Shown here: in pieces, positions 1 through 10,900 of the stretch
Layout: each line of letters begins with the position of its first letter
Position numbering within the stretch: the stretch's first letter is position 1
Assembly: GCA_015179045.1 (NCBI GenBank)
Contig: WHUZ01000002.1
Location: 1,178,001 to 1,242,000 of the forward strand
Length of the DNA stretch: 64,000 nt
Source: Kalaharituber pfeilii
Lineage: Eukaryota > Ascomycota > Pezizomycetes > Pezizales > Pezizaceae
Reading direction: 5' to 3'
Program-made: the position numbers and the translations under genes
Notes under the pieces: generated by a model
Told to the model about the DNA's origin: nothing
Databases searched by the model: none
What the model saw: the letters and a program-made list of their open reading frames with translations, nothing else

Positions 1-894
1 TTTTTATTTTATATGTATAGTAGCTACTGGCAACAGAGATTTATTTCTCCCTTCGGCCCCCCTGCAAAGCTTAAGATCAATTGTGTCGAGGTGCTGGGAA
101 TATTTTTCGTCCTTTCTACTGCTTACCCCAGCCATCTTCGGTACATCTTCACCCTACCTACTGTTTCCGTCCTTCTACTTCGGCGCCTGATATGTTGGCA
201 CGGATTCTAAAATCATATATAAACAAGCCAACCATGGGTCAACGATGAAACAATGATACAGTGTAAATTCAAAACTTAGTCCAAAGAAAAGAAGAGTAAA
301 AACAAATAAATCGTAACATGAGCATGCTCACTCTGCACATCGAACCTCCGTGTAGCCACACCCTCGTGCATCTACCAGTTTAACGCCCATGCACCCACCA
401 GGCCCATACACCCACAAGTTGCTTGCTTGTTTTATAAGAGGTATACCCCCTCTCAATTGGAATTCACGCCAGGCTTCCTCCGCCGGCCATTTTATAGGCC
501 TGGGCTGACTGGAGCCATCATGTATCCATAACCTAGTGTGCCCACAAAGTAATGGTAACAAAGATGCCGTAGGTATAAAACGTAAACAACAGAGAAATTA
601 AAAGAAACGACAAAAGCTCATGGGTGTCCAATGAAAAAACGCGGCCGCGAAGAGGCTGAGCAAGGCTGCTGGCAGGGAATTGTTGGAGGCGCTGCTGGAG
701 GGACTGTTGGAGAAGCAGCTACTGTAAAGGTTGCTGGAGAGGTCTCTGGAAAGGCTGTCGTGGGGCTGTTGAACAGGTTGTTGCCGGGGGGGCTGTCGGA
801 GGCGCGGTGGGATTAGGAGGTCACATGGTGGGGTGGGTATAAGAGAGGGAGTAATCGTGCACTGTTGGACCTGATGGTGGAGTAGTATGCTTGT
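1..894. other. No supported gene
   Basis: I see no coding region here that I can defend. The short open frames lack recognisable motifs. Between about 640 and 800 there is a GC-richer, imperfect repeat of gctgttggagg-like units that creates Gly/Ala-rich frames on one strand and Ser/Pro-rich frames on the other; it looks like low-complexity sequence rather than a gene. Confidence 0.5.
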
Positions 895-1097
895 TTTCTC
901 CAGTGATGGAGGTAGCAAGACGCCATGGAGAGGTATAGAATTGAGGGTCTCGGTTTGATTCTGAGCTGGGGAAGAGGGTGATCCAGCATCTTAGAAGTAA
1001 ATAAGATGGACTGCACGCTCCGTTCCAGTGATGATCAATTGGGAGTTGGAACCAGGGCATCATGTTTTTAATTCTGCTTTCTATATTTTTTTTTTTT
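895..1097 (+). repeat. SINE-like repeat, copy 1
   Basis: About 200 bp matching two other places in the window (47771-47966 and 59936-60118) in the same orientation. Shared landmarks in order: a ccagYgatggaggta block, tagaattgagggnc, a GGTTYGATTCT-like block resembling an RNA polymerase III B box, gagctggggaagaggg, tccagcatct, agatggactg, then a stem-loop (arms 1022-1027 and 1047-1052) and a T-run (1086-1097). The internal promoter-like boxes, short length and terminal T-tract suggest a tRNA-derived SINE, but the family is not one I recognise. Ends are approximate and no target-site duplication was identified. Confidence 0.6.
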
Positions 1098-1098
1098 A

Positions 1099-2255
1099 AG
1101 TTATAGTGAGGGGTATACGAGATGCAGCTGCTGGAGGGAGAGATGCAAAAGTAATGGGATGTGCAAGAGCACTTAGGGAGAGGACACTGAGAGATAGAGA
1201 CAGTACTTCAGGACCTAACCATAATGGTTTCCTGACCCAAATTTTTGCTTCTTGATGAACTGTACAAATCACATTGTCCGTCCTAACATCGTCACTCTCC
1301 TAAGACTGAAATGCCTGAAACTTTCTCTTCGTTAGACTTGCTACCTGTTCCATTTCATCTTTCCCCTGTTCATTATTCCCCCTAACTATCACCAGCTGCT
1401 CGATCGTGGAAGGTGACGAAGCGTCAGATAAAGCTGGATACCTATGCTCTCAGAAAATTGGACAGAATTTGCCTTGAGAACAGGGTCGATTCTAAACCAG
1501 TCTCCTAGAGGTTTTATGTGTCTGGATCCGATTTCAGATTGGTAGAACTTAATGTTCAGATCCTTACCCTGAATCGTCTCAGCTTAATCCTTTTCTGTGT
1601 ACCTTTGTGTCACCTTACAAGGACGACTACAGGACGTTCAGGTCGAAGGCTGACACGCTTCCCCAAACTCGTCCGTTCGATCTCCTTGGTCTAGGAGATT
1701 GCTTACATCACGTGCATCTTCGGCCGCCAGGCCCTCGCGCAGGGATTCGTGTTGCAATAGAAGACAAAGCAGCAAGGATTGAAAAGGCGCCGGAGATTGC
1801 CAAAGGGAAAAGTCTCAGTTGCAGTGTTTGAATAAATCAACGAAGGAGCTAATCGAGTGGGTCCTCGGACGGCTCATGGTGGATGGGCAGCGGTGCACCC
1901 AGGATTGATGATTTTGCGGGTCACATGCATGAGGTGGTAAGGCGGGAAGCCGAGGCTTAGGTTTCTATTATCGGGGAACCATTTATATAAGGTGGGGGGA
2001 GGGGATTCGATGTAACTGTAGCATCTCATATATCAATTTTTTGACACATTCTCTCCCTCGTTCGCACGTCAAGCAAAAAATTCAAATTCTTTACTACGTT
2101 ATATTCATTCAGTCGCTAAAGCCTCAAGGAAATCAAAGCCACCCTGTTATTGAGATTTAAAGCAAAACTAATAGATGTATATTCTCATCACATCATCACC
2201 AAAACAATCAGTAAATTTAGATAACTCATAAGCAGCGCGGGAGTAGTAGCAATAT
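1099..2255. other. No supported gene
   Basis: AT-rich intergenic sequence. One open frame at 1607-1831 (74 codons) has no recognisable domain and no clear gene context. The segment next to 2255 is the 3' flank of the minus-strand gene that ends at 2256. Confidence 0.4.
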
Positions 2256-4651
2256 CTACTTTTCTGTACTCCTTGCTTTACCTTCCCGAACTACAAGCTC
2301 CCGCTTACCTTGAGTTGCCGTTGTCACAACCTCTTCTTTCTTTGCCACCTGCACCTTTTCCTTCTTCGCCTCCACCTTCTCCTCTTGCTTCCCCGCCTGC
2401 TCTTTCTTCCCCTCCCCCTCTCTCTTCTTCTCCTCTTCCTTCTTCCCTTCTCTCTCCTCTTGCTCTCTCTTCTCTCTCTCCCCCTCCCCTCCTACTTCCA
2501 CCTGCGCAAGCTCATACCCCTGCGCCTCCTGCATCACAAACACCCTTCTCACCTGGTCCCTTCCCCGTCCCCTCTTTAAATATTCCCTTAACCTCTCCCA
2601 CCTCTTCTCATATCTGCCCTCTAGCTCATCCCACATCCCTCTCTCCTCAATTTCCTGCAAGATCGGCAAAATTGCGCAGTCTGCAACCGACCAATTCTCT
2701 TTACAGCTTATACCGCCAAAGCAAACATCTTCGGCGCCGACTGTCTCGCCGAGAGCAAGGCCAGAGGGACCGAGTGAGATGCGGCGGAGACGGGATTGGA
2801 GGGTGTCAAGTGCGGATTGGAGGTGGGCTAGGGAAAAGTGGGACGGTGGGAGTGGGGATGTTTGAGAACGTGATTCCGGCTGTGGTGAGTCAGTTGAGGA
2901 TGGAGCGTTCGATTGAACGCTATCAGCTTCTGGTAGTGATGGCGCTGAAAGTGTAGATGAAGATGTCTCCGTAGCCTTTCCCTTCTCTTTCTCCTTTTCC
3001 TTTTCGGAGCGTGAGGCAGACGATACCGCAGGAGTACCTTTACCCGCCCCTATCGCTTTCTTATGCTCAGCCAATGCTTTCCTCACCCCCTCACTGTCCA
3101 TCAACAAGCTGAACGCCTCCGCATATGGACTTCTCTCATGCCTCATCGGTTTCGGCATCAACGGCCTCCCCATTCCCCCAAGCTTTTTGTCCCCTGCATA
3201 AAATGCCTCCATATATAACAAAATTTGCATCGATCCCTTCACGGTCGTCCTATCAATATCCGAATCAACAAAGCACACATCATCGTCTGCATCCTCATTC
3301 CCAAACGAGTTGAAACTGCTATTGTCGCTTGAGCCGGCTGCCTCTCGAATCTCGAATTCCACATCCACGCCCTTCTCCGAGAGCGCGAGAAGTACCCTCG
3401 TGACACCGATACTTTTCTGGTCCGAGTATAGAAGCTTGGGCAATCTCGTCTTGAAATGCAGTACGTCAAACCCTCCTCCGTATACTTTGTCCCAATCAAA
3501 CTCCTCCGCCTGATGATTTTCTGTCCCAAACGCAAAAATCATGCGTTCCACCTCCTCCTCATCATTCTCACGCACTGGTTTTGCGTCCATGCGACTTTTG
3601 CTCGTGGCGCCTTGGCCCCAGATCTTGGTCTCATCGTCAGTAAGGAAAGTACCAATGTGTCTGAAAGTTAGGGAAATGCGTTCTCCATTGTACCAAGACT
3701 CCTCGGGGGACTTGAGAGAGGGCATGCGTTTGTCTTGCTTGATGGCGTGCAGCCATTTTCGGTTTGTAGCCTCGCCGAGAATGAACATGCTGTTGTGGGG
3801 CAGTGGGATGCGTTGAATTGTGCGGGATGGGCCCGGCTTGCCTTCCAGCCTAGGGTCTCCGTCAGGGAATGCGCGGCCATCCTTCTCCTTCCCTTTCGAT
3901 TCCATCCACTCTTTAAGGTCCTTCTTCGTGCGAAGAATCATCGTCCTCTGGGCACCAAGACTGACGTTGACGATATTCGAACCCCGGACAATGTCCAGGG
4001 TCTTGTCGGAGTGCTCTGAGATGTAGTCATTGCCGTCGCGGTAGTACTGGATCAGGACGTGGTTGACAGGGTGCTGGAGGACCTTCTGAACGTGGTAACG
4101 GATGAGGGCGACCGTGGGAGAAAAGGGCCTGAGGGGCGGTGACTCGTCCGCCGGATGGCGGTATATAGGGAAGCTGTGCGGTGGAATTAGGTAAATAGGC
4201 AACGGACACGTGTAGGGAGGTGGGGGGGGAGGGCTTGTGGGACGGAGCAGGGGGGCGGCTGCGGTTGGGGGAGTGCAAGGGGGGCTGTGCTGGGTGCTTG
4301 TGTGTGCGGGCCACTCACCTGCCGTCCGCGTGGGTGTCGCCCTCGACAGCCACCAGGCGCGGCACCTCGCCGCCGCGGTGGAACATCGTGCGCCAGCGCA
4401 CCTCGCGCTTGAGCCGCTCGAACGCGGCATCGCGCAGGTCGTCAGGCAGCACGCAACTGACGAGTCTTGTGTCACCCTCGCCTATGACGTCCCCCTTCTG
4501 CAGCACCGTTGGCGCTGCGTGTCGTGCTTTGCGGGGTTTCGCATCGCTGCCTGCCTGCGGCGTCTCCGCGGGGCTGGCCGGCGAGCTCATGCCTGCTGGC
4601 CGCTGCTGCGGGTGTCTTTGCTGCCGCTGGGTCTGCTGCTGTTGCCGCCGC

Positions 4652-4687
<36 letters not shown>

Positions 4688-5932
4688 GCTGGCTGCCTGT
4701 GCTTCTGCTGCTCCTGTTGGTGCTGCTGCTGCTGCTGGTGGTCCGCACGCACGCTTTGCAGCCGGGCTTGGGCGCGCTGCAGCACCTTTTGTAGCCCGTC
4801 CTCTTTCACGTCATGTCCGTCTGTAGTCCAACCACCAACAATCACCGCCCCCCCCCGTGTACTCAGCTGTATGAACTAATTTATCGCCAAAACAAAACAA
4901 AAAAACCCCATGCGTGTGTCACCACCGCACCCCCCCCCCAACCCCCCTCCACCCCGCAAGGCGCACCAGCAATTGGTCGTATTTATTGTACTCACCTGGC
5001 TCATCGTGCTCTTTATCCTTTCTGTTACTGTCAGATCCACCACTTAGAGTTAAGTTCTCAATCATTTTTGTTAACTCCTCTTTTGTCGTAGTCGCCGTCT
5101 GCGACGGCACTCCATCGGTGGACTTGCTTCTCGTAGGTTTCTTTGGGGCCACCCACGACCTCATTTTGATTGGGCTTCTGACAACTTCACAGCCCAAGAC
5201 CCCGGCCATCTCACTCATTGCAATGTCATGCAGCTTCTGATCGCTGTAGCCGACGCAGTCACTCAAGATTACAACTTGGAAACCATGCCTTACTGCATCC
5301 GACGCTGTAGCAAACACAGAAACATTTGTCTTGAGCCCACATATGAAAAGCTCCGTCGCCAGTCGTCCGCGAAGGATTTCTACTAGTGTCGTACCTTTGA
5401 ACGCTGAATACCAAGTCTTTCTGAGAATTCTGTCCCCAGGAGTCTGGGTAGCCTTTACGACCGACTCGTGAAACGCGGCCGCCGCCGAACCTTTTGCACA
5501 GCAAGGATTTGTGGCGGAGCATAGATATTCATCAGTTTTTCCAAGATCATCTTCCTTTAATTCCCGTTTACTCTGCTGCGCCTTATCTCCTTCAGTATTA
5601 TCTGCCTTTGCTTTCTCTCCTCCTCCAGATATCGTTTTTGATTTTGCTTGCTCCGTCCTCGAATCTTGGTCCTCTTCCTCCTGGTCGTCGTCCTCGTACT
5701 CGTACAGCAAAAGCTTCTCATCATTCGCATCTCTCGGTTTCTCAAATTCTGTTCTAACCCAGATAACATCACCATTACCCGATGCTCGGAAAGCCATCGC
5801 GAACTTGCTAACATTCTCGACGAATGACGGATTGACAATTCTGCATCGGCCTGTTGGGGCCAGAAACTCGTTTTGCATGTCGAGAATAAGCAATGCTCGG
5901 CGCAGAGGCAGAGCCATTTGAGGGAAATCCAT
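2256..5932 (-). CDS. Isochorismatase-like / AlkB-type 2OG-Fe(II) oxygenase / GST-like fusion protein
   Basis: Three exons join in phase: 5932-4996, 4820-4319, 4173-2256 (1118 aa; introns 175 and 145 nt, GTGAGT donors). Residues 1-260 form an isochorismatase-like fold with D18 (LILDMQNEF) and K172 (RKTWYSAF); the expected nucleophilic Cys in KTNVSVFATA is Ser205, so hydrolase activity is doubtful. An acidic insert lies at 76-120. Residues about 340-390 are polyglutamine-rich. Residues about 400-655 form an AlkB-type dioxygenase with iron ligands H534, D536 (EHSD) and H622 (KWLHAI) and the 2-oxoglutarate arginines R645/R651 (ERISLTFR), as in ALKBH2/3-type demethylases. A GST-like region (DVLHFKTRLPKLLYSDQ onward) follows, then a Lys/Glu-rich tail. 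A role in alkylation repair or RNA demethylation is inferred from the family. It could instead be two adjacent genes, but the matching phases argue for one. Met6 is an alternative start. Confidence 0.8.
4652..4687. repeat. CTG/CAG trinucleotide repeat in coding sequence
   Basis: A nearly pure run of CTG units on the + strand (CAG on the coding strand) encodes the longest glutamine run of the fusion protein at 2256-5932. Further interrupted CTG units extend on both sides (about 4630-4740). Such runs are typically length-polymorphic. The Gln-rich stretch lies in the linker between the isochorismatase-like and AlkB domains, so length change would probably alter linker length rather than a catalytic core. 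Confidence 0.8.
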
Positions 5933-7522
5933 TTCGTGAAAAGCTCAAAAGATAGGTTGCAGTTGATTCAGAATCTGCATTTCTATGCTTCAGTCGGAAT
6001 TCCTTCGGCTTTCGCTGTAGGCGAAATGGGAAATTCGGCGTAACATAACTGCTGCGGGGCACATGGGGGGTGTACACAGACATACATACACAATGGCAGA
6101 TGCTCGTGACTAATTGTGGTCCAAAGCTGTGATACCACAAACTGCGACTGCTGTAGCTAGCCTTTGCGGCGCTGGCACTTGTTCGCTGGTTGGTTTGCTT
6201 TCTCTGCTTGCTTGGTTGCTTGCGTCGTGATAGCTGTCTATGTAGAGCTTTGCGGCTGGTAGGTACTGTGACAATGATGCTTTTTCTCTCCTGTTCTTTT
6301 GCTCTGGCTGCTGTTACTGCTGGCGGAACACTCGAATAAAGTACGGGCTCCAGAGACGAGCAGATGAGAGTGTCGAATGCTCTGGTATAGCCATCACACC
6401 ACACAACCAACGTCAGCAAAGCGAGCAGCGTGGCCACAAGGGAAAGGGTCAAGAAAATGATTTGATGGAAAAGGGGAGTCAAGGACCACCTTTCCCATTG
6501 CCCGCCTTCGCTATTCCGGTGGAGCCATTGTGTCGGGTCCGACAAGAAGAAAAAAAAAGCGGAAGTACTGTGTAGATCTACATGTCTCTTTTTTTGCTTC
6601 TAACGCTCGATTTTCTTTTCTTTTTCCTTCCCATTTCTTGCGCGTTGCGAATATAACCGTATCATGGGACGCAAGTGATGGGGGGGCTTAACTGGCCGAT
6701 GGGTCTTTCTTACAGAGGCCAGATACTAGCTGGGAGAATTATAGACAGTGGTATTTGTATAGTCTCATTCCGTATTTGTAATTTGTAAGTGAGCATGGAC
6801 ATTCCATTCCATGCCCTGTCATACTTTGCCCTGCAGCCTATCGTGTCGAGCGCTAGGACTCGCCCACTGTGTACCACCTCAACCGCCAGCGGCGGCTGAG
6901 AGAGACAGCCGGCTGGCAGAGTATGTTACCACTTGACCTGCGGACTGCGCCCTCTGCCTCTTTGTCCCTTTTCTGATCCTCCAGTCCTCACTCTTAATTG
7001 GTGCCCTTGCTGTCATGCCTGCAGCACCAATATACGCTTGAGTACATCAGGTATTTCCTCTTGAGCGCTGGCCCCCAACCAGTCGTGTGCTTTTCCGCGG
7101 CAACGAGCCCCAGAGGTCTCGCTGGCGCTGGGCACGGGAAGACCGCCGAGCGCCCCAGATTTTCTCCTCGCTGAGCTGTCAGGACTGGGCCAGAAAAAAA
7201 GCGCCAGATGCCCCGATGGCGGGCGTATTGTTTGAGGCGAACTGTTGGGCTGTGGGCCTTGCATGGGGGGTTCCTTCTGTCAGTACGATGATGGGTGGAC
7301 GTTCTACAGAGTTGCCCGCAGGCAGAAAAGTCCAGGTACATGCAGAGCACATGCGTGGCGCACACGAGCGCATTGATATGAAATATGATATTTGCAAAAA
7401 TATTACATAACGTTCTATGTTTTACAGTCCACATGCCCATGACAGCTACATCGTGCCTGGTCGCGGTGCAATTTGCATCAGGGTGAGGTTGCGGGGGGCG
7501 GGGGAAGGGGAAAAAATATACC
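5933..7522. other. Intergenic; promoter side of the AlkB-fusion gene, no further supported gene
   Basis: The sequence upstream of 5932 contains pyrimidine-rich tracts (6585-6640). A minus-strand frame at 5808-6545 includes a hydrophobic segment that could be a membrane helix, but it overlaps the start of the isochorismatase exon and otherwise has no recognisable motif, so I do not call it a gene. Nothing else could be supported. Confidence 0.4.
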
Positions 7523-7560
7523 CATGTATCATATGTATCATATGTATCATATGTATATCA
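7523..7560. repeat. Short tandem repeat (atgtatcat units)
   Basis: About four head-to-tail units of a 9-bp motif (atgtatcat) directly abut the left end of the inverted-repeat element at 7556-7905. Confidence 0.8.
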
Positions 7561-7905
7561 TACTTGTATACCAGCATAAATACCGGAACACCAGGGGTTG
7601 TCGGCAGGGGTGGAGAAGTGGTCTGTGTGTTGTAGGAAGCTGTAGTGAGGAGTGGGACTCGCTGAGTGCAGATACTTTTCTTTATCTTCTAGAAAGCATG
7701 CCTAGACATATGGCTGCCGAAATTGTTGCGAATGGAGGGCACACAAATGGAAGTCACAGTAATTCATATATTTACCTCCTGAACATTCAATTCAAAAACT
7801 GGCGTTGTTCCCTAGCCCATACCCCTGTCGGCACCCCCTGGTGTTCTGGTATTTATGCTGGTATACAAGTATGCATAGATGAACGATACGATACAAGTAT
7901 GATAA
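7556..7905. mobile_element. MITE-like element with about 55-bp terminal inverted repeats
   Basis: The left arm (7559-7614, beginning catacttgtataccagc) is repeated in inverse orientation at 7818-7873 with only a few mismatches; both arms contain an ataccRgaacaccagggg core. A second short copy of the tip (atacaagtatgat) lies at 7891-7904, so the outer right boundary may be there. The 200 bp between the arms have no meaningful coding potential. A short non-coding element with long inverted repeats is what a MITE looks like; the parent transposon is not recognisable. Confidence 0.65.
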
Positions 7906-10900
7906 CGTTGTGACTCGACGGCAGCCGTGGCAGGCAGGCAGGCAAGGATCCGCAGCCTGACGTTACAAGGGCTGTGCTCTCGCCGCTGGGCTAGCCGATG
8001 GTCAGCGACTTGCCAGAGGTAACCCATGTCTCAATGTCCATACGCCGGCCGATCGATAAACGATTCCAGAGGCTGTTTTGGTATCATAAGGTTCAAGAAG
8101 GGCATTAGGTACATGTGGAGCTGTCCCCTTCGCGGCGTTGGCTGAGATCCGGCACCGGTACCTCTATACGGCGTTCTGATTGGCCCACGGCCGGCGTGCT
8201 TGGCGGGCGCGCGGGATCAGGACACCAAGGGCATGTGGGAGATGTACTGTATGATATGATACTGTACAGTACTGTACATGCCATGTCCTTACGCACAGCT
8301 GCCTGCAGCGACTGGATGCCAGTGGTGGCCTGCGCCCGCGCTATCGATATAACAGCAGCGACGCGCAGAACCGGACGGCCAAGGCCATCACGCAAGATGT
8401 TTGATCGGTTCGGAGGTTATGACCTGTCAACGCTGCTGTGCCAGATCCAGACGTTGAGCCAGTTGTCCGTGACCCTCCAATACCCATTACCCAATGCTTT
8501 ATCATACATGCAACACTCCTTCAGTGCCTGGCGCTTACATGGCGATTATATTGCTGTCACTAAGCCGGCCCTAGCACTGTTGCAAGTCTCGAAGTTTCGA
8601 TGCTTACCAATTCAACTACATCGTCAACTGCATGTGCATTGCAGAGGGATAAGAATTGTGATGGTTCAGGAGTCTGAGATACAGTAGAACCGCCTACCTA
8701 CCTGCACCTATATGCAGTTGGTGTTCAACTGCGTTTCTTGCGATCGATGGGGTATAGCCAGAACAAGGGGGGCAGCCGATCGCCCAGGGTAGGTGGAAAG
8801 GGGCAAGGAGCAAGACTTGACCCTGGAATATAGTTGCCTTGAGTGCACGTGGATTAGCAATTCGAGTCCAAGTGTGGGGAATTCGACCAATGGCATCCCC
8901 AGCTAAGAACTCGTTTTACCAGGTAAAACAAAGTAGCATGCCGCAGCAGTTCACGTACTTATGATATGCATATATCCTCCAGGTACATTATCTGTGGTTC
9001 AGCCACTCACCTGCCCGGCGGTTCAGGTTTTCTGGCTTTAATGTTGGGGCGTCACTGGGCGTCGGTACCACGAGACTGCCGCATACAACTGGAGTACGAT
9101 ACTGTCATGTTGCAGGCGGGTGAAAGACCCGAAGGCCAGAAGGCCTATGTCAGCATGTACTTAATGAAACACTTGGGCACCGCTTTGCTGTCGCTCAGGC
9201 TGAGTTGAACCTTCTGTATGCACACATGAAAATCTCGTGCTCCATATATGTAGAGTACTCTACCTCAGTCTGGTTGTGTTGGTTTAGCATGCATGTCATG
9301 ATGATAATGTGGCCCAGTTTGAAGTGAATTGCTTTGTTGGGTTGCATAAGATGTACTTTCGCTTATGCAGCCACACTTGCATCGTTGTTTCATCGTCCGG
9401 TTGCATAACCCCCCCAATGTCTGTGGCTCCGCAACGGTCCCTCCTACCCTCCATATCATACCCGCTCTCGTCTTTTGGCCCACTCCACGCACCACGATTA
9501 TAACAAGGCATACACTGATCCATTTGACAACATGCTATACATGCGCCTGTCAGTGTTTCTCTTATGATTGGGTCATGTGAATCAATGATTCACCTCCGTC
9601 CCGTGTTGTGCTGACTGGAGACCATCTGCAGATCGACGAAAACTAACCTCACGAAAGTGAAAGAAATAGGCGAGGGGCATTTCACGACCAGTCTCGAACC
9701 AAAGATAGCGAACTACTTAATGGAGGACATTATTACTGATCTGAGAACAAATTGTCTGCAGCAGCCCCGAGCCGTTCTGCAGCATGCATCACCGCTCACA
9801 CCCAAAATCTACATTGATGATAGCTCAAGGTCAAAACAATTTTACCATCATCACCGCTGCAACAACAATCACTTACCGCACTGTGTCCTGGCCTCTATAC
9901 CCGATATCTTCACCTCTGGACAAGGCCTCATTTCCTTCTTCCAAACATGCAACGTCCGCATGACCTATCCCTTCCTTCAGACCGCAGCCGATAACTTGTT
10001 TTTCTCAAGGTGCACCCGTATCTAACTGGAAGCACTAGCTATGGTGGCATTAGAGGCGGACGCGTTAACCTTATGGAGACCGATTCGATCAGGAAAGGGT
10101 ATCTTACCGCCCCGCAGCATTAACAAGCCATTATGTACGGATGACATTCTCCTTATGATTCAGCAAGAGGCTATGAAAATGATCAGGGAAGATGTCAACC
10201 ATCTATAGGACCGTTCCGCGATCCATTGAAATTGCAGGCCACGTATTCTGCATGCGCTAGAGAATGAAGGGAAAGAGGCCTAGGCCATTAGGGGGGAAAT
10301 TAATTAGGCATAGAACCAAGCAAAGAAAACAGAAGAATTCATTGTGGTGGTGAGCAAGGAGCCACCGATTGTATCTTCACTCCGATCATTCTATGATACC
10401 CTAAACACATTGGTCACAGGAAAGCCACATTCTGTTCCACATGCTGCTCAATTATTGCCCTCTACATCGCCAGTTCAGAGAACGCTCATTCACCACCGCA
10501 CCATAGACCTCAAGTGTTCTCCGGTGAGGCTGCATGGCCTTATAATTGCGGATTTAGCTGCAGCCATGATACTTCATGATATGCTACCAGACAGTATTGT
10601 CGGCCATGAATCCAATACCGCCTGCAGCGGAGGGAAATCTGAGAAAGGCAGTTGATGGCCACCTTCGGCCTATTCAGCATGGGGGTTTTCCAAACGTAAC
10701 GCTTGCCATATATCTGGTTCTACTTCTACTCTGATGAGGATCTGTTAGGTTGTTAGGGCACATTAAACTTCACAGGACAACAGTCCTGCTCATGCGTAAT
10801 CTCAAAGCATATATATCCTACATTTGATGTTTACCCCATTATAATTGCCTATCAGGGTTTGCATTTCTGTTGAGATTGCTACTTACTGTTAATCAAAGAG

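Noticed and set aside
2273..2956. 227-codon plus frame rich in Pro/Ser/Leu
   Set aside because: It is antisense to the Lys/Glu-rich tail of the AlkB fusion protein.
4237..4879. Plus frames rich in Cys, Leu or Ala at the CTG repeat
   Set aside because: They are other readings of the polyglutamine-coding CAG repeat.
5808..6545. 245-codon minus frame with a hydrophobic segment near its start
   Set aside because: It overlaps the isochorismatase exon in another frame, shows no recognisable domain and is rich in Ser/Arg/Gln in a way typical of chance frames.
7523..7560. Possible CRISPR-like or regulatory direct repeats
   Set aside because: The units are contiguous, without spacers, in a eukaryotic genome; it is a simple microsatellite.
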